Shown here piece by piece: positions 38,901 to 53,900 of a stretch of 64,000 bases of DNA. The stretch is from Acholoe squamosa (taxonomy: Eukaryota > Annelida > Polychaeta > Phyllodocida > Polynoidae). The first letter of the stretch is position 1. Each line of letters starts with the position of its first letter. The notes beneath the pieces were generated by a model. The model did no database searches. It saw only the letters and a program-made list of their open reading frames with translations, and was not told the origin of the DNA. Where the stretch lies: the NCBI GenBank assembly GCA_949317995.1, contig OX439050.1:4030001-4094000 (forward strand), read 5' to 3'. The position numbers were made by a program, and so were the translations under genes.

Positions 38901-41900
38901 AGTTAGTCAGTCAATCAATCAATCAGTCTGTCAGTCAGTCAATCAGCCAGTCAAGCAATCAGTCAGTCAAGCAATCAATCAATCAATCAGTCAGATAATA
39001 AACAATTAGTCAATACAAACGGGCAGTCCCTCTCTTTCTAGCTGCCTGGCTGCTTGTAAGGAAACACACTTGTTCTTTCATCATTTCTGGGAGGGGTTGT
39101 GTAAGACAGAATCTGTAAGACTTCAGTCTTGGCGGGGGGGTTAGTGAGTTAGAAATATCTAGCATGATTTCGACAGCTATGGTCATATTCATGGTGAGTT
39201 AATGGCATTACGCATTGGTTTGGGGGTTGGGTTTATCTATCTCTGACAAACAGAGGGAAAGGAAAAGACAAGATAAAGAGCATTTCAAAATGTGGGTTGG
39301 AGGGAGGGGGCAGGGTACACATGTCCACCCAGGGCCTGTCTATGTCTATACTTGTTCTCATTGGTTACCATTTAAGGGCTGCATTAATGCATAATGCCCA
39401 TTGTTGGTCATGACGCATGAATACAGTCCTGGTGAGTACTGCGCCAGGTCTACTCGTACATAGACAAAGTTTCATGAGTAGTGGGTCTGACAGAGGCGAA
39501 GCCGAGTGGACTAACCCTCAGTCAGACCCACTATGTATTTATTTAATGGTATTATTGATAGATATTTTCAAAAATTCATTAATCTCCCCAGAAAAGTATA
39601 TTTTGATATGATTTTATGAATATTTTACATACTATTCAAGGCTGTGGAATACGGCACCAGGTTATTCCATTGGGGGTGTGGAATACGGAGCTCCTAGGTT
39701 AAGCCTATGGGGCTGCCGTATTCCACTGTATTTACCATGAAATAAATGATTGAGTAACTCACCCATGCCAACCCTATGGGGTTGATACACTGCCGGAGGG
39801 CGAGTAGCTCACCAGGGCTGCATTCATGCATCATGCCGACTCTACAGGGTTGATGCACTCCCAGAGGGTCAGCATGATGCTCCAATGAAGTACTGGTGAG
39901 CAGACTCGTCAGCACTTCATTAGCGCATCAGGCCAACCAGTGGGCATGATGCACTTTTGCATCACTAGCATGATGCACTTTTGCATCACTAGTCCTTAGA
40001 GGGGTCGGATGTAAACATAACAGGTGTGTCTCCCACTGTGTGGGGACATGTGTGTGTGGTCGGTTGGGGGGGGGGGGTGTTAGGGGTCTGGTATTCACCA
40101 TTCTAACTACACACAGCAGGTTGTCACCTCATGTACTTTGGGAGCCATGAGAATAACATAGAGGGCATAGGAAGGGGGAGGGAAGAAGCAGGGAGAGGAA
40201 ATTAAAGGGAGGAGGAAGGGAAGGTGGATCAGTGGGAAATGGAAGGGAAAGGACAGATGAAGGGGAGAGGAGGGAGAGAGAGGGGAAGGACTGAGGGGGG
40301 TGGAGGTACGGAGGGCCAGGAGGAATAAGGAAGGAAGCAAGGAAGCAAGGAAGGAAGGAAGGAAAGAAGGAAGGAAGGAGAGGGAGGGAGGGAGGGAGGG
40401 AGGGAGGGAGGGAGGGGGGAGGGAGGGAGGGAAGGATGGACGGATGGACGGACGGACAGGCGGACGGACGGATGGACAGACGGATGGATGGATGGACACA
40501 GCTACAAGGGGACAGAAGGATGGATGGATGGCGAGAAAGAGGGACTGATGAAAGCGGGTAGGGAAGGAGAAAGGGGGATGGTAAGTGGAAGGAAAAAAGT
40601 GAGGGAAGGGGAGGAAAAGAGGGTGAGATGATATAAGAAGGGAGAAGGATCTGGGAGAGACAGAGGGAAGGGAAGTGGGCGGGGAGCGGGGCATTGGGTC
40701 ATCTATGTAAAGATAGCGCATAAAAAGACATGTTCAGACAAAGAACACTAATACAATAGAGAGTGTATGTGTGCAGATGTTGGAGTCATGTGACCAGCAG
40801 GGGTCTTATATACACAGACAGGCTGGTGACTTCTGTGCAATAAAACCCACAAACATATGTGTGTGTGACTCATGGGCATTTGGGCCCTTATGATCACTTA
40901 AACACTCTTTCCCCTCAATGGTAGGCTTGATGTTATGTCTCATAAGATGTGCTCACGTCTCGTGATCGGAATCATTTCAATTCCGTGATATCCTTATGTC
41001 ATGACTTACATCAGCTTTCGGGGAATTATGGCTAAACGGTTTATCTGAGAAGCATGGTCTGTGTGTTATCATTTCAACTATGTCCTGTCAAAACACATGA
41101 AGTGTAGTGAAATGTAAACATCATGATGCCACCATCATCTACATTACTATATCCTGTCTATACTCATATCTTTTAGGGAGGGATCTAGAGTTTTTCCGTC
41201 CCGCATTCTATTTTATCGTGGCGTGTGGGATTTTTCACTTAAAATGGGTAAAGAGGCGCCTGAGCCTGAATTTGTTTTGTCTGCCCCCCAAAATAAAAAC
41301 AGAATTCTTTCTGATACTGCTGGTGTCCAGGCTATTGAGCCTTAAAATGCCAGGATAAATAAAGAATTAAATAAAAAAAATCCATCCCCCCACCCCATTG
41401 TTAAAAAATGACCACTCCCTTTATAGGACATGGTGGAAATAATAACTCATGCTTTCATCATCCTCACCATCACATGCGCTGATCTAACATAGAATACTAG
41501 GCTGCTTATTGAATGTGTAGGGTGTAATGGTAAAGGCAAGACAATCTGGTCTGGTTCAATTTGTATCACAGTAGGTGGCACTACTGTCTATGCAAGAACC
41601 TATGGACAGTGGAGACACCTACCGTAATCTCCCGCATATAAGACGCGTCTTATACAAGAGGTTTTAGTTCTTCCTGGATCTGCAAGGGGGGATCATGATC
41701 TTCATTTTGATATCTTACACTCCCCTGGGGTCCAGGGGGTCCATGCAACACATAGGTTTTTGAATTTTCAAAATCCATTCAGTAGAAGAAAAGTTATGAA
41801 CTTTTTATTTTTCTGGTCAAATCTCTAAACTCTAGGTGCATCTTATAGGCGGGGTGCGCCTTATACATGGGAGATTACGGTAGTACTGCAAAGATGACAG

Positions 41901-44900
41901 TGGATATCCGCTATCATCTTTGCAGTACTAGGTGGCACCACTGTCTATGGAGAAAAACATAGACAGTAGGGCCACCAACTGTGAAACAAATTGACCCAGA
42001 CCAGGGTGTCTTGCATTTATATATGATATACCATGCTATAGGATTCTCTGTTGTCTCAGCCTGTGATCACATGGCTCAATTTGTGTATTTATTGTAGAAG
42101 GTGTGATCATTGTTTTTTTTAACAATGAGAGAGGTGCTGGTGGGTTTCCGCGTGGATCCCCAAAAGAGATTTTGACTTTTTTGGGCCATTCCTGAGGAGC
42201 AGAAAAACCTTTGGGAAAGATGCACACTTTTAGTTATCTATGGCAAAAATATTTTGAACTCCCTACCCCTCAATTAAAAATGATTGGTCAAGGGGTGGGA
42301 AAAAACTTTTGATCCCCCCTCAAACCCAACACCCCCCCCCCTCCCACCACCACCCATTTGTTAAAAAAGATCACTCCCTAAGGTTTGCTCTATAGCGAGG
42401 ACTATGGAGAACCTGTGCAGGCAGACATGGACCAGCCATCTTGTATCGTGAGACATTGACCAACCTTACATCACTTCTGCAGTTGTACATTGCAGGAACT
42501 AACTGAAAACGTGTACGAGGTACAATGATAGATAGAATCATTAACCCTTTAAGGGCCGCTGATGCATTAATGCATCATGCCCATTGGTCGTCATGTATCA
42601 ACTTCAGCAGTCTCGGCAGCACTTCATTAGTGTATCATGATGACTACTGGGCCTGATGCACTCCTGCATCAGCGGGCTTTAAAGGGTTAAATGCTGGAGA
42701 TCATGAATCTCCCCCCCGACATAAACACAACCACAAGATTATAAAACAATTTAGGCTGATACCCATATTGGCTTGTATAAGCGCCCGGGCGCTCATTAAT
42801 TTCAAGTAGTCTCTACCCCTGACGCTCATTCAAGACTTAAATTATAGTGTGTTTGGAAATTTTAATACCCTTGTACCCCCGGCGCTTATTCAAGACCTGG
42901 CGCTTATTCAAGACTGGCGCTTATTCAAGACCTGGCGCTTATACAGGTCAATACGGTATATGAAATAAACAACGACTACAATGTAATCTACCGTAATCTC
43001 CCGCGTATAAGGCGCGTCTTATACGAGGGGTTTTAGTTCGTCCTGGATCCATAAGGGGGACACCAAGAGCTTTATTTTGATATGTTACACTCCCCCTAAC
43101 TGAAAAAAAATAACATAGGGGGATTCAACGGGGTGTGGGGGGCCCTAGCTACACATAGCTTTTTGAATTTTGAAAATCCATTCAGTAGAACCAAAGTTAT
43201 GATTTTTTGATTTTTTTGACAATATTCTTCAACTCTAGGTGCGCCTTATATGTGAGGTGCACCTTATACGCGAGACATTACGGTACATGATCAATAATTA
43301 TGTTCATTAACACATTGACCCGTTAACCTACCCGCATGGCTATATAGCACTACAACTGGTGGGGGAAGGGGGAGGGGGGTCTTTTCCCCATATTAAAGGG
43401 GTCTAATCTTTTCTTTTCTCGTTTTTTCTCATTTTTATTTTTTTGCCCACTGATTCTAAGGTACTCTTAATCTAACGAAACCCACACCCCTATTTTCTTC
43501 TAAAAGAAAGAAAAAAAGAGACCTCACATATGAAGTCCAGAACTGAGTCTACATTGCAATAAGAAAAAAAAAAACAAAAAAAAAACAACGGAATAACGGT
43601 GAAATCTGTGTCCCAAAGTTGCCAGAGATCCGTTGTTATTTTCAGAGATTCCTTGTACCACTGTACTGCCACCTGGGACATCTTGTAAAAACTACAGTGG
43701 TTCACTGCAATACAAATACAGTGGTTCACTGTTCAGTTTTACAAGGAGCCCTGGTAGAGTCAACAGTTACTTCTTACAGTCAGTTCTGTCCCCCATATGT
43801 GTTCATGGTGGTTATTAGATGAGTGTACAGACAACCCGTTATAGCCTTATATATCTGCACATTAACCCCTGTCTCCCCATCACCACCTCAACTGTCACCA
43901 GAAACCCATTTAACCCTTTATACTCCACAGGGTGCATTAGTGCATCATGCCCATTGGCTATCATGATGCATCAATGTAGCCTTAGTTAGTAGACTCGCCG
44001 CCAGGGCTACATATATGCATCATAATGGCCAAATCTTTCAGATCTCTATGACGAGTGAATAGAGTGAATTTAGTTTATGGCACTAAAATCTTTATCACAA
44101 ATATAAATTGCTGGTCTCGAAAACAGATTGGAGTACAGGAATGTTAACCCCTTAGTGGTGGCAAATGTATGATAGCTTCATGCCCATTGGTTGGTATGCT
44201 CTGACAAGTCTAGCCTACTCACCAACAAATCATTGGAGCATAATGTCAACTCTCTGGGATTATACTCCACCTGGCTCTGCACCCTATTGTTCCTACTGTA
44301 GGTTTATTTCCATATTCTACAGTTTGGGGGCCAACAGGAGGTTTTATGAAATAGGTCAGTTCTAGCAGGAGGTTTTGTGAATTAGGTCAGGTCTGGGAGG
44401 AGGTTTGGTGAAGTAGGCCAAGCGTAGCAGGAGGTTTTATGAATAAGGTCATTTTTGAACAGCAGATGTAATTCTTGGAAAAATTCTGTCCCATATGAGT
44501 TTTGTACCCATGCACCAGACAGTTCTGGGATCCTGAGTCTCATGTGCTAACCATTACACCATGAGTCCTCAGCTGATACTGTGGGTGTTAGAACATCCAC
44601 TGAAGGGCAACATGCTACTTCTATGACTGAGTAATCAATTATAGATAAACAGGGTGATTTCACTTTGAAAGTTTGACTGGTCAATCTAGTGTAGTGGTTA
44701 AGGCCTGGGACTAGAAATCTAGACCACACAGTTTCAAACCCCTGGTGTAAACTTCAGTGGATGGAGTATAAGTCAGAAAACCTTCTTAGAGCTGGAGGTT
44801 TTGCCATTGAACCTCCTCCGCTTCGCCTCAGAGGTTTTATGGCAAAACCTCCAGCTCTCCGGAGGTTTTCTGACTGTTTTTTTTGCCCCTGTTTTGCTAG

Positions 44901-47900
44901 GGTCGGTCGGGTTACTGGAAACAAACCTCTTTTTTTTATTTCGCCCTACCAAAAAGTAGTTTCATTACAGAATATGAAGATCCTAGTTCACCAGATTTGT
45001 GAAACCCTGTAGGGTTGGCAGAATGAATGTAGCCATGACGAGTTAGCTAATCATCGGGGTGCATTTATTCATCATGTCAACCAATGGGCATGATGCCTTT
45101 TAAAGGTTTCCTGGTGCTGGTACTGTTGGATAGAGTGAGATCTAAATACCCCATCATGCTCCAATCCCCTTATATATCTGCTAAGTATTGGCCTGCTGAC
45201 TGGTAGCTTGTGGGTGACATCTTCCCATATGCTCTACTCCAGTCTGTATTTCATATTAGTCTACAGGGCCTCATATGACCAATGACATCTCTCTGTAGTA
45301 GGTCTATGGTTGAAAAAGCATATTGATAATGCCTGGTTCAACACCTGCCTCGCTAGCACAGAAAGGAGAACCAAGGACTCACAATCAGGAGGTACCCGGT
45401 TTCAGGTCTCACATAGGGAAATCCCGGAGTCACTCAGTGCCTCCTTACTGACAGAAGACCTCCACACAGAATACTACATGAGTTCTGGGTGGATAAAATA
45501 GTTAGGTTATTTATTAGAACTCATAACTGGTCGTGAATAAGTACTAATTCATATGATATAAAATAAAACATGGTTATTGCAGCGAAGCCCATTCATTTTT
45601 GGGTTTGTTTGGATTGGGTCTGAACTGATTTAGATTTTTGTGATCAACGCCCAAGTATTTTTTATATGTCATAAATCAAGGTTGTGCCCAAAGATATACA
45701 TGGGATTTTTTGCTCAATACCTCTGGGGCACACTAGTTATGGCATGCCATGCTACATTAGTATATAGTGAAAAGGTATTTCTATGGCTGAGACCTCAAAT
45801 CCCACCAAGGAGCAATAAGGAAACTGAAACCAGGAATGCACAACAATTCATGAATTTACTTAGACTGGCATAAGAAGTTGAATATTTGACTATCTGAAAT
45901 CCTTGTGGGTATGAAATCATGGGCTTTTGTCATAAGGTTTCCTTACTTTCTATATTTCTTTAAAAAGTTTATCAAACCACTCAGGTGAAGGGTTTCATAC
46001 GCCAAGCAGCTGAGTAGTTTAATAAGTGCTACAAATGCAGGGCTACATGAGCATTACAGTTTAGACTGTTTGTAAGCCCTACGACGTAGGGCTGATTAGT
46101 CAATTATTAAGTGGGGCTGTACCCACTGGATATGCATCCTATTGCATAGACATAATGCCTGAATGCAGCCCTGGTGAGTTACTCACCAGGGCTGCATCCA
46201 TGCATCATGACAACCATTGAGTATGATGTATTAATACATCAACAGTCCTTATAGGGTTAAACAGACGACTACTATAGTGTACTAAAACATAGGGTTAGCT
46301 CCATTTGCACATCATGTAGGTCAAGGTCACGTGGGTCATATGGGTAGGTCACGTGACCATGACACACATAACATGTGACATAAATGTACATATACCCTGG
46401 TTATTGTGCATTTGTTTCTGAGGATTGCATTTATGGGGGTTGAGTGGCAGTATAGATGCACGAGGGTTCTACTTGCAATATAGTGCTAAGGCTTAAGTTA
46501 GCTGTACATAATTAGGCCTATGGTAAATGGAAGGTGTTTCACTTTCACACCTTGGATTGACGTGCCAATTAAGGTGGATGGTGCCCATGTGATAAAAGTA
46601 ACTAAATCTTCACCAAACTTTCATTACAAGATCCAATTTTTTACCCTTTTCGTCCATGTGTGTCCTGGCATGTAATGTCTATGTTATGTCTATGTTATGT
46701 CCTGTGTCGTCATAATACATGTAAATCATTTTTACTCATTACTTAATTGGGAATCATTAGCCTGTAATTCAAACTCTATAGTTACAAAGTATTGAAACAC
46801 TGTAATAATCCATTATATTGAGCTTGCTTGGAAATGATATGTGTTACAATTGAACTTGATTTAATAAGTGTATGTCAATTTTCCACTTATTTCATTTGTG
46901 AGACGTACAATAAACTTCTTTTCAAACTCAAGAAGATGTACTTTCCAATGGCAGTGAGAAAATATAGGGGTCCCAGTCAATGAAGAAACTAGGAACATAC
47001 TGTAGGTTTATACAGTATTTCATGTTAATATGTGTAGAATGATGTTAAAGAGTAGCTAAATTTCTGTATAATTTTCCCAGGATATTCTCATCAACCTTCT
47101 GCATCCAGAATATACTTTTAATTTTGAAATTAAAATCTTATGAAATTAAAAGACATTCAAAATGCATGGTCAGTACTATCTCTACATCTTACACAAGCAG
47201 CCGACTCCATGGCCTAACTAGTAGGAACACTGGGTGTACAACCTGAGGGTTGTGGCTTCGATCCTAGCACAGACCTGCTACAATTTTGTAAGGCTTCTCC
47301 ATAACCACAGAAAAGCACACCTGCACAGAGACATGTGCAAAGGACGAGTTTGACAAGGGAGCTATCCACCTTAAACACAGATTAAACACTGGTCAGTAAG
47401 CTTACCATCAAACACTGGTTAGTAAGCTTACCATCAAACACTGGTTAGTAAGCTTACCGTTAAACACTGGTTAGTAAGCTTACCGTTAAACACTGGTTAG
47501 TAAGCTTACCATCAAACACTGGTTAGTAAGCTTACCGTTAAACACTGGTTAGTAAGCTTACCATCAAACACTGGTCAGTAAGCTTACCATTAAACACTGG
47601 TAGGTAAGCTTACCATCAAACACAGGTTAGTAAGCTTACTGTTAAACACTGGTTAGTAAGCTTACCATCAAACACTGGTTAGTAAGCTTACCGTTAAACA
47701 CTGGTTAGTAAGCTTACCATCAAACACTGGTCAGTAAGCTTACCATCAAACACTGGTCAGTAAGCTTACCATTAAACACTGGTTAGTAAGCTTACCATCA
47801 AACACTGGTCAGTAAGCTTACCATCAAACACTGGTCAGTAAGCTTACCATCAAACACTGGTTAGTAAGCTTACCGTTAAACACTGGTTAGTAAGCTTACC

Positions 47901-50900
47901 ATCAAACACTGGTTAGTAAGCTTACCATCAAACACTGGTTAGTAAGCTTACTGTTAAACACTGGTTAGTAAGCTTACCATCAAACACTGGTTAGTAAGCT
48001 TACCATTAAACACTGGTTAGTAAGCTTACTGTTAAACACTGGTTAGTAAGCTTACCATTAAACACTGGTTAGTAAGCTTACCAAACCTGGAGCAGGTGCA
48101 TCATACCGACCATTAAGCAGTGTATTAGATAGGGTTGGCATGATGCATCAATGAAGTGCTGGCAAGACTGCTCACCACCACTTCATTGGAGCATCATGCC
48201 GACCCTCTGACACTGTATCGATCCTGTAGGGTCAGCATGATGCATGAATGCAGCCCTGACGAGTTCCCCACTAGGGCTGCATTCGTACATCATGAAGCAG
48301 ATTTCTGTTCAGTTTCTAAGGTAGATCCACAATGGTAATCCTACATTAAAGAAAAATACAACTCTATTTATATCCCTGAAGGATGAAATGTTGGCAATTG
48401 TGGACTCATGGGGGGGTCAGGTCACCAGAAACCATCAGATTTCTGGTTTTTCTGTGGCACATACACCCTCAAGAATGTGTAGAGTCCAGGATTCGAGAGT
48501 ATATTTGACATTTGCCTCCAGGTCCATGTTCCTTGGTCATCATGATGCACCAATGCAGCATGATGCCTCCAGGTTCATGTTCCTTGGTCATCATGATGCA
48601 CCAATGCAGCATGATGCCTCCCAGTTCATGTTCCTGGTCATCATGATGCACCAATGAGGTGCTGGTGAGACTGATCATCAGCACTTCATTGGTGCATCCT
48701 TATAAGTGTATCATTGACACAGAAGGGATAACATATATGGATCAACATGGTAAAAGGTATGCCCGCGAGAGGGTGCGCGGGCGTACCTTTTACCGTGTTG
48801 ATATTATATGGATGCAGGCCTGGTCAGTGCTCACCACGGCTGCATCCTCAAAAGGGCATAGTTACATTCATGCATTTTCAGGCCTAATACTGTATTGATC
48901 TGCTACCTGTATAAGCGCCGGGTACTTGAATAAGCGCTGGTCTTGAATAAGCGCGGGGGATAAAGGGGTATTGAAATTTGAAAATCCACTATAAATTAAG
49001 TCTTGAATAACCGCTGGTCTTGAATAAGGGCCGGGGGTAAACTCCACTTGTAATGAGCGCCCTGGCGCTTATACAGACCAATACGGTAAGTGTTCACTAG
49101 ACACCAGTACCAAAGGCTCCACCCACCCCCGGGGTCCTCCCCCCATGTATAGGTCCTCCACCCATCAGGATGTGGTCCCACTATGTAGGTACAAGGATGT
49201 AAGGTTGTCATAGTAACCTTGTTGTCACCTCCTCACACATCACCTGATCATGTACCACATAGTGTGTTGTATATGTAGGTGTGTGTGGGGGGGGGGGCAG
49301 GAATGTTTCAGATCTGTAGAGACCAATGGGTGTGATGCATTAATGCATAATTAGCGGCCTGTAAATGATGCCGACAGGTCACATACCTTTGTCATAAGGA
49401 TGCTTCAATGGAGCCTTGGTGAGTTATAATGGGGTGGATGCATACATAGAGGGTTGTCCCGATACAGCAATAATGTGCTGGTAGGGGCATGATGCACCAA
49501 TGATGTGCTGGTAGGGGCATGATGCACCAATGATGTGCTGGTAGGGGCATGATGCACCAATGGTGTGCAGGTAGGCATGATGCACCAATGGTGTGCTGGT
49601 AGGGACATGATGCACCAATGATGTGCAGGTAGAGGCATGATGCACCAATGGTGTGCAGGTACGGGCATGATGCACCAATGATGTGCTGGTAGGGGCATGA
49701 TGCACCAATGGTGTGCAGGTACGGGCATGATGCACCAATGATGTGCTGGTAGAGGCATGATGCACCAATGATGTGCAGGTAGGGGCATGATGCACCAATG
49801 ATGTGCAGGTAGGGGCATGATGCACCAATGATGTGCAGGTAGGGGCATGATGCACCAATGATGTGCAGGTAGGGGCATGATGCACCAATGATGTGCAGGT
49901 AGGGGCATGATGCACCAATGATGTGCTGGTAGGCATGATGCACCAATGATGTGCAGGTAGGGCATGATGCACCAATGATGTGCTGGTAGGCATGATGCAC
50001 CAATGGTGTGCTGGTAGGCATGATGCACCAATGATGTGCAGGTAGGGCATGATGCACCAATGATGTGCAGGTAGGGCATGATGCACCAATGGTGTGCTGG
50101 TAGGCATGATGCACCAATGATGTGCTGGTAGGGACATGATGCACCAATGATGTGCAGGTACGGGCATGATGCACCAATGATGTGCTGGTAGGGGCATGAT
50201 GCACCAATGATGTGCAGGTATGGGCATGATGCACCAATGATGTGCTGGTAGGGGCATGATGCACCAATGATGTGCAGGTATGGGCATGATGCACCAATGA
50301 TGTGCTGGTAGGGGCATGATGCACCAATGATGTGCAGGTAGGGGCATGATGCACCAATGATGTGCAGGTAGGGCATGATGCACCAATGATGTGCTGGTAG
50401 GGGCATGATGCACCAATGATGTGCTGGTAGGGGCATGATGCACCAATGGTGTGCAGGTAGGCATGATGCACCAATGGTGTGCAGGTAGGGGCATGATGCA
50501 CCAATGATGTGCTGGTAGGGGCATGATGCACCAATGATGTGCTGGTAGGGGCATGATGCACCAATGATGTGCTGGTAGGCATAATGCACCAATGATGTGC
50601 AGCTAGGCATGATGCACCAATGATGTGCTGGTAGGGGCATGATGCACCAATGATGTGCAGGTAGGCATGATGCACCAATGATGTGCAGGTAGGGGCATGA
50701 TGCATCAATGATGTGCAGGTAGGGGCATGATGCACCAATGATGTGCTGGTAGGGACATGATGCACCAATGATGTGCAGGTAGAGGCATGATGCACCAATG
50801 ATGTGCTGGTAGGGGCATGATGCACCAATGATGTGCAGGTAGGGGCATGATGCACCAATGATGTGCAGCTAGGCATGATGCACCAATGATGTGCTGGTAG

Positions 50901-53900
50901 AGGCATGATGCACCAATGATGTGCTGGTAGGCATGATGCACCAATGGTGTGCAGGTAGGGGCATGATGCACCAATGATGTGCTGGTAGGCATGATGCACC
51001 AATGGTGTGCAGGTAGGCATGATGCACCAATGGTGTGCAGGTAGGGGCATGATGCACCAATGATGTGCTGGTAAGCATGATGCACCAATGAAGTGCTGGT
51101 AGGGGCATGATGCACCAATGATGTGCTGGTAGAGGCATGATGCACCAATGATGTGCTGGTAGGCATGATGCACCAATGATGTGCTGGTAGGCATGATGCA
51201 CCAATGATGTGCAGCTAGGCACGATGCACCAATGATGTGCTGGTAGGGGCATGATGCACCAATGATGTGCTGGTAGGCATGATGCACCAATGGTGTGCTG
51301 GTAGGGGCATGATGCACCAATGATGTGCTGGTAGGGGCATGATGCACCAATGATGTGCTGGTAGGGGCATGATGCACCAATGATGTGCTGGTAGGGGCAT
51401 GATGCACCAATGATGTGCTGGTAGGCATGATGCACCAATGATGTGCTGGTAGGGGCATGATGCACCAATGATGTGCTGGTAGGGGCATGATGCACCAATG
51501 GTGTGCTGGTAGGGGCATGATGCACCAATGGTGTGCTGGTAGGGGCATGATGCACCAATGATGTGCTGGTAGGGGCATGATGCACCAATGGTGTGCTGGT
51601 AGGGGCATGATGCACCAATGATGTGCTGGTAGGGGCATGATGCACCAATGGTGTGCTGGTAGGGGCATGATGCACCAATGATGTGCTGGTAGGGGCATGA
51701 TGCACCAATGATATGCTGGTAGGGGCATGATGCACCAATGGTGTGCTGGTAGGGGCATGATGCACCAATGATGTGCTGGTAGGGGCATGATGCACCAATG
51801 ATGTGCTGGTAGGGGCATGATGCACCAATGGTGTGCTGGTAGGGGCATGATGCACCAATGGTGTGCTGGTAGGGGCATGATGCACCAATGATGTGCTGGT
51901 AGGGGCATGATGCACCAATGGTGTGCACGTAGGGCCATGATGCACCAATGAAGTGCTGGTAGGGGCATGATGCACCAATGATATGCTGGTAGGGGCATGA
52001 TGCACCAATGATGTGCTGGTAGGGCATGATGCACCAATGATGTGCAGGTAGGGGCATGATGCACCAATGATGTGCAGGTAGGGGCATGATGCACCAATGA
52101 TGTGCAGGTAGGGGCATGATGCACCAATGATGTGCAGGTAGGGGCATGATGCACCAATGATGTGCTGGTAGGCATGATACACCAAGGGTGTGCAGGTAGG
52201 GGCATGATGCATCAATGATGTGCAGGTAGGGGCATGATGCACCAATGAAGTGCTGGTAGGGGCATGATGCACCAATGATGTGCAGGTAGGGGCATGATGC
52301 ACCAATGATGTGCAGGTAGGGGCATGATGCACCAATGATGTGCAGCTAGGCATGATGCACCAATGATGTGCAGGTAGGCATGATGCACCAATGGTGTGCA
52401 GGTAGGGGCATGATGCACCAATGATGTGCTGGTAGGGGCATGATGCACCAATGATGTGCAGGTAGGGGCATGATGCATCAATGATGTGCAGGTAGGGGCA
52501 TGATGCACCAATGATGTGCTGGTAGGGGCATGATGCACCAATGATGTGCAGGTAGGCATGATGCACCAATGATGTGCAGGTAGGGGCATGATGCATCAAT
52601 GATGTGCAGGTAGGGGCATGATGCACCAATGATGTGCAGGTAGGCATGATGCACCAATGATGTGCAGGTAGGGACATGATGCACCAATGGTGTGCAGGTA
52701 GGGGCATGATGCACCAATGATGTGCAGGTAGGGGCATGATGCACCAATGATGTGCTGGTAGGGGCATGATGCACCAATGGTGTGCTGGTAGGGGCATGAT
52801 GCACCAATGATGTGCTGGTAGGGGCATGATGCACCAATGATGTGCAGGTAGGCATGATGCACCAATGATGTGCAGGTAGGCATGATGCACCAATGGTGTG
52901 CAGGTAGGGGCATGATGCACCAATGATGTGCTGGTAGGGGCATGATGCACCAATGATGTGCAGGTAGGGGCATGATGCATCAATGATGTGCTGGTAGAGG
53001 CATGATGCACCAATGATGTGCAGGTAGGCATGATGCACCAATGATGTGCTGGTAAGCATGATGCACCAATGATGTGCTGGTAGGGGCATGATGCACCAAT
53101 GATGTGCAGGTAGGGGCATGATGCACCAATGATGTGCAGGTAGGCATGATGCACCAATGATGTGCAGGTAGGGGCATGATGCATCAATGATGTGCAGGTA
53201 GGGGCATGATGCACCAATGATGTGCTGGTAGGGGCATGATGCACCAATGATGTGCAGGTAGGCATGATGCAGCAATGATGTGCTGGTAGGGGCATGATGC
53301 ACCAATGATGTGCAGGTAGGGGCATGATGCATCAATGATGTGCAGGTAGGGGCATGATGCACCAATGATGTGCTGGTAGGGGCATGATGCACCAATGATG
53401 TGCAGGTAGGCATGATGCACCAATGATGTGCAGGTAGGGGCATGATGCATCAATGATGTGCAGGTAGGGGCATGATGCACCAATGATGTGCTGGTAGGGG
53501 CATGATGCACCAATGATGTGCAGGTAGGCATGATGCACCAATGATGTGCTGGTAAGCATGATGCACCAATGAAGTGCAGGTAGGGGCATGATGCACCAAT
53601 GATGTGCTGGTAGGGGCATGATGCACCAATGATGTGCTGGTAGGGGCATGATGCACCAATGATGTGCAGGTAGGCATGATGCACCAATGATGTGCTGGTA
53701 GGGGCATGATGCACCAATGATGTGCAGGTAGGCATGATGCACCAATGATGTGCAGCTAGGCATGATGCACCAATGATGTGCTGGTAGGGGCATGATGCAC
53801 CAATGATGTGCTGGTAGGGCATGATGCACCAATGATGTGCTGGTAGGGGCATGATGCACCAATGATGTGCTGGTAAACATGATGCACCAATGATGTGCTG

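Noticed and set aside
37448-38998. Ser/Val/Gln-repeat frames of 376 and 384 codons
   Set aside because: Simple CAGT/CTGT repeat; overlapping frames are equally open, and the products are low complexity.
40107-40721. 204-codon Pro/Ser-rich minus frame
   Set aside because: Antisense of a purine simple-repeat tract.
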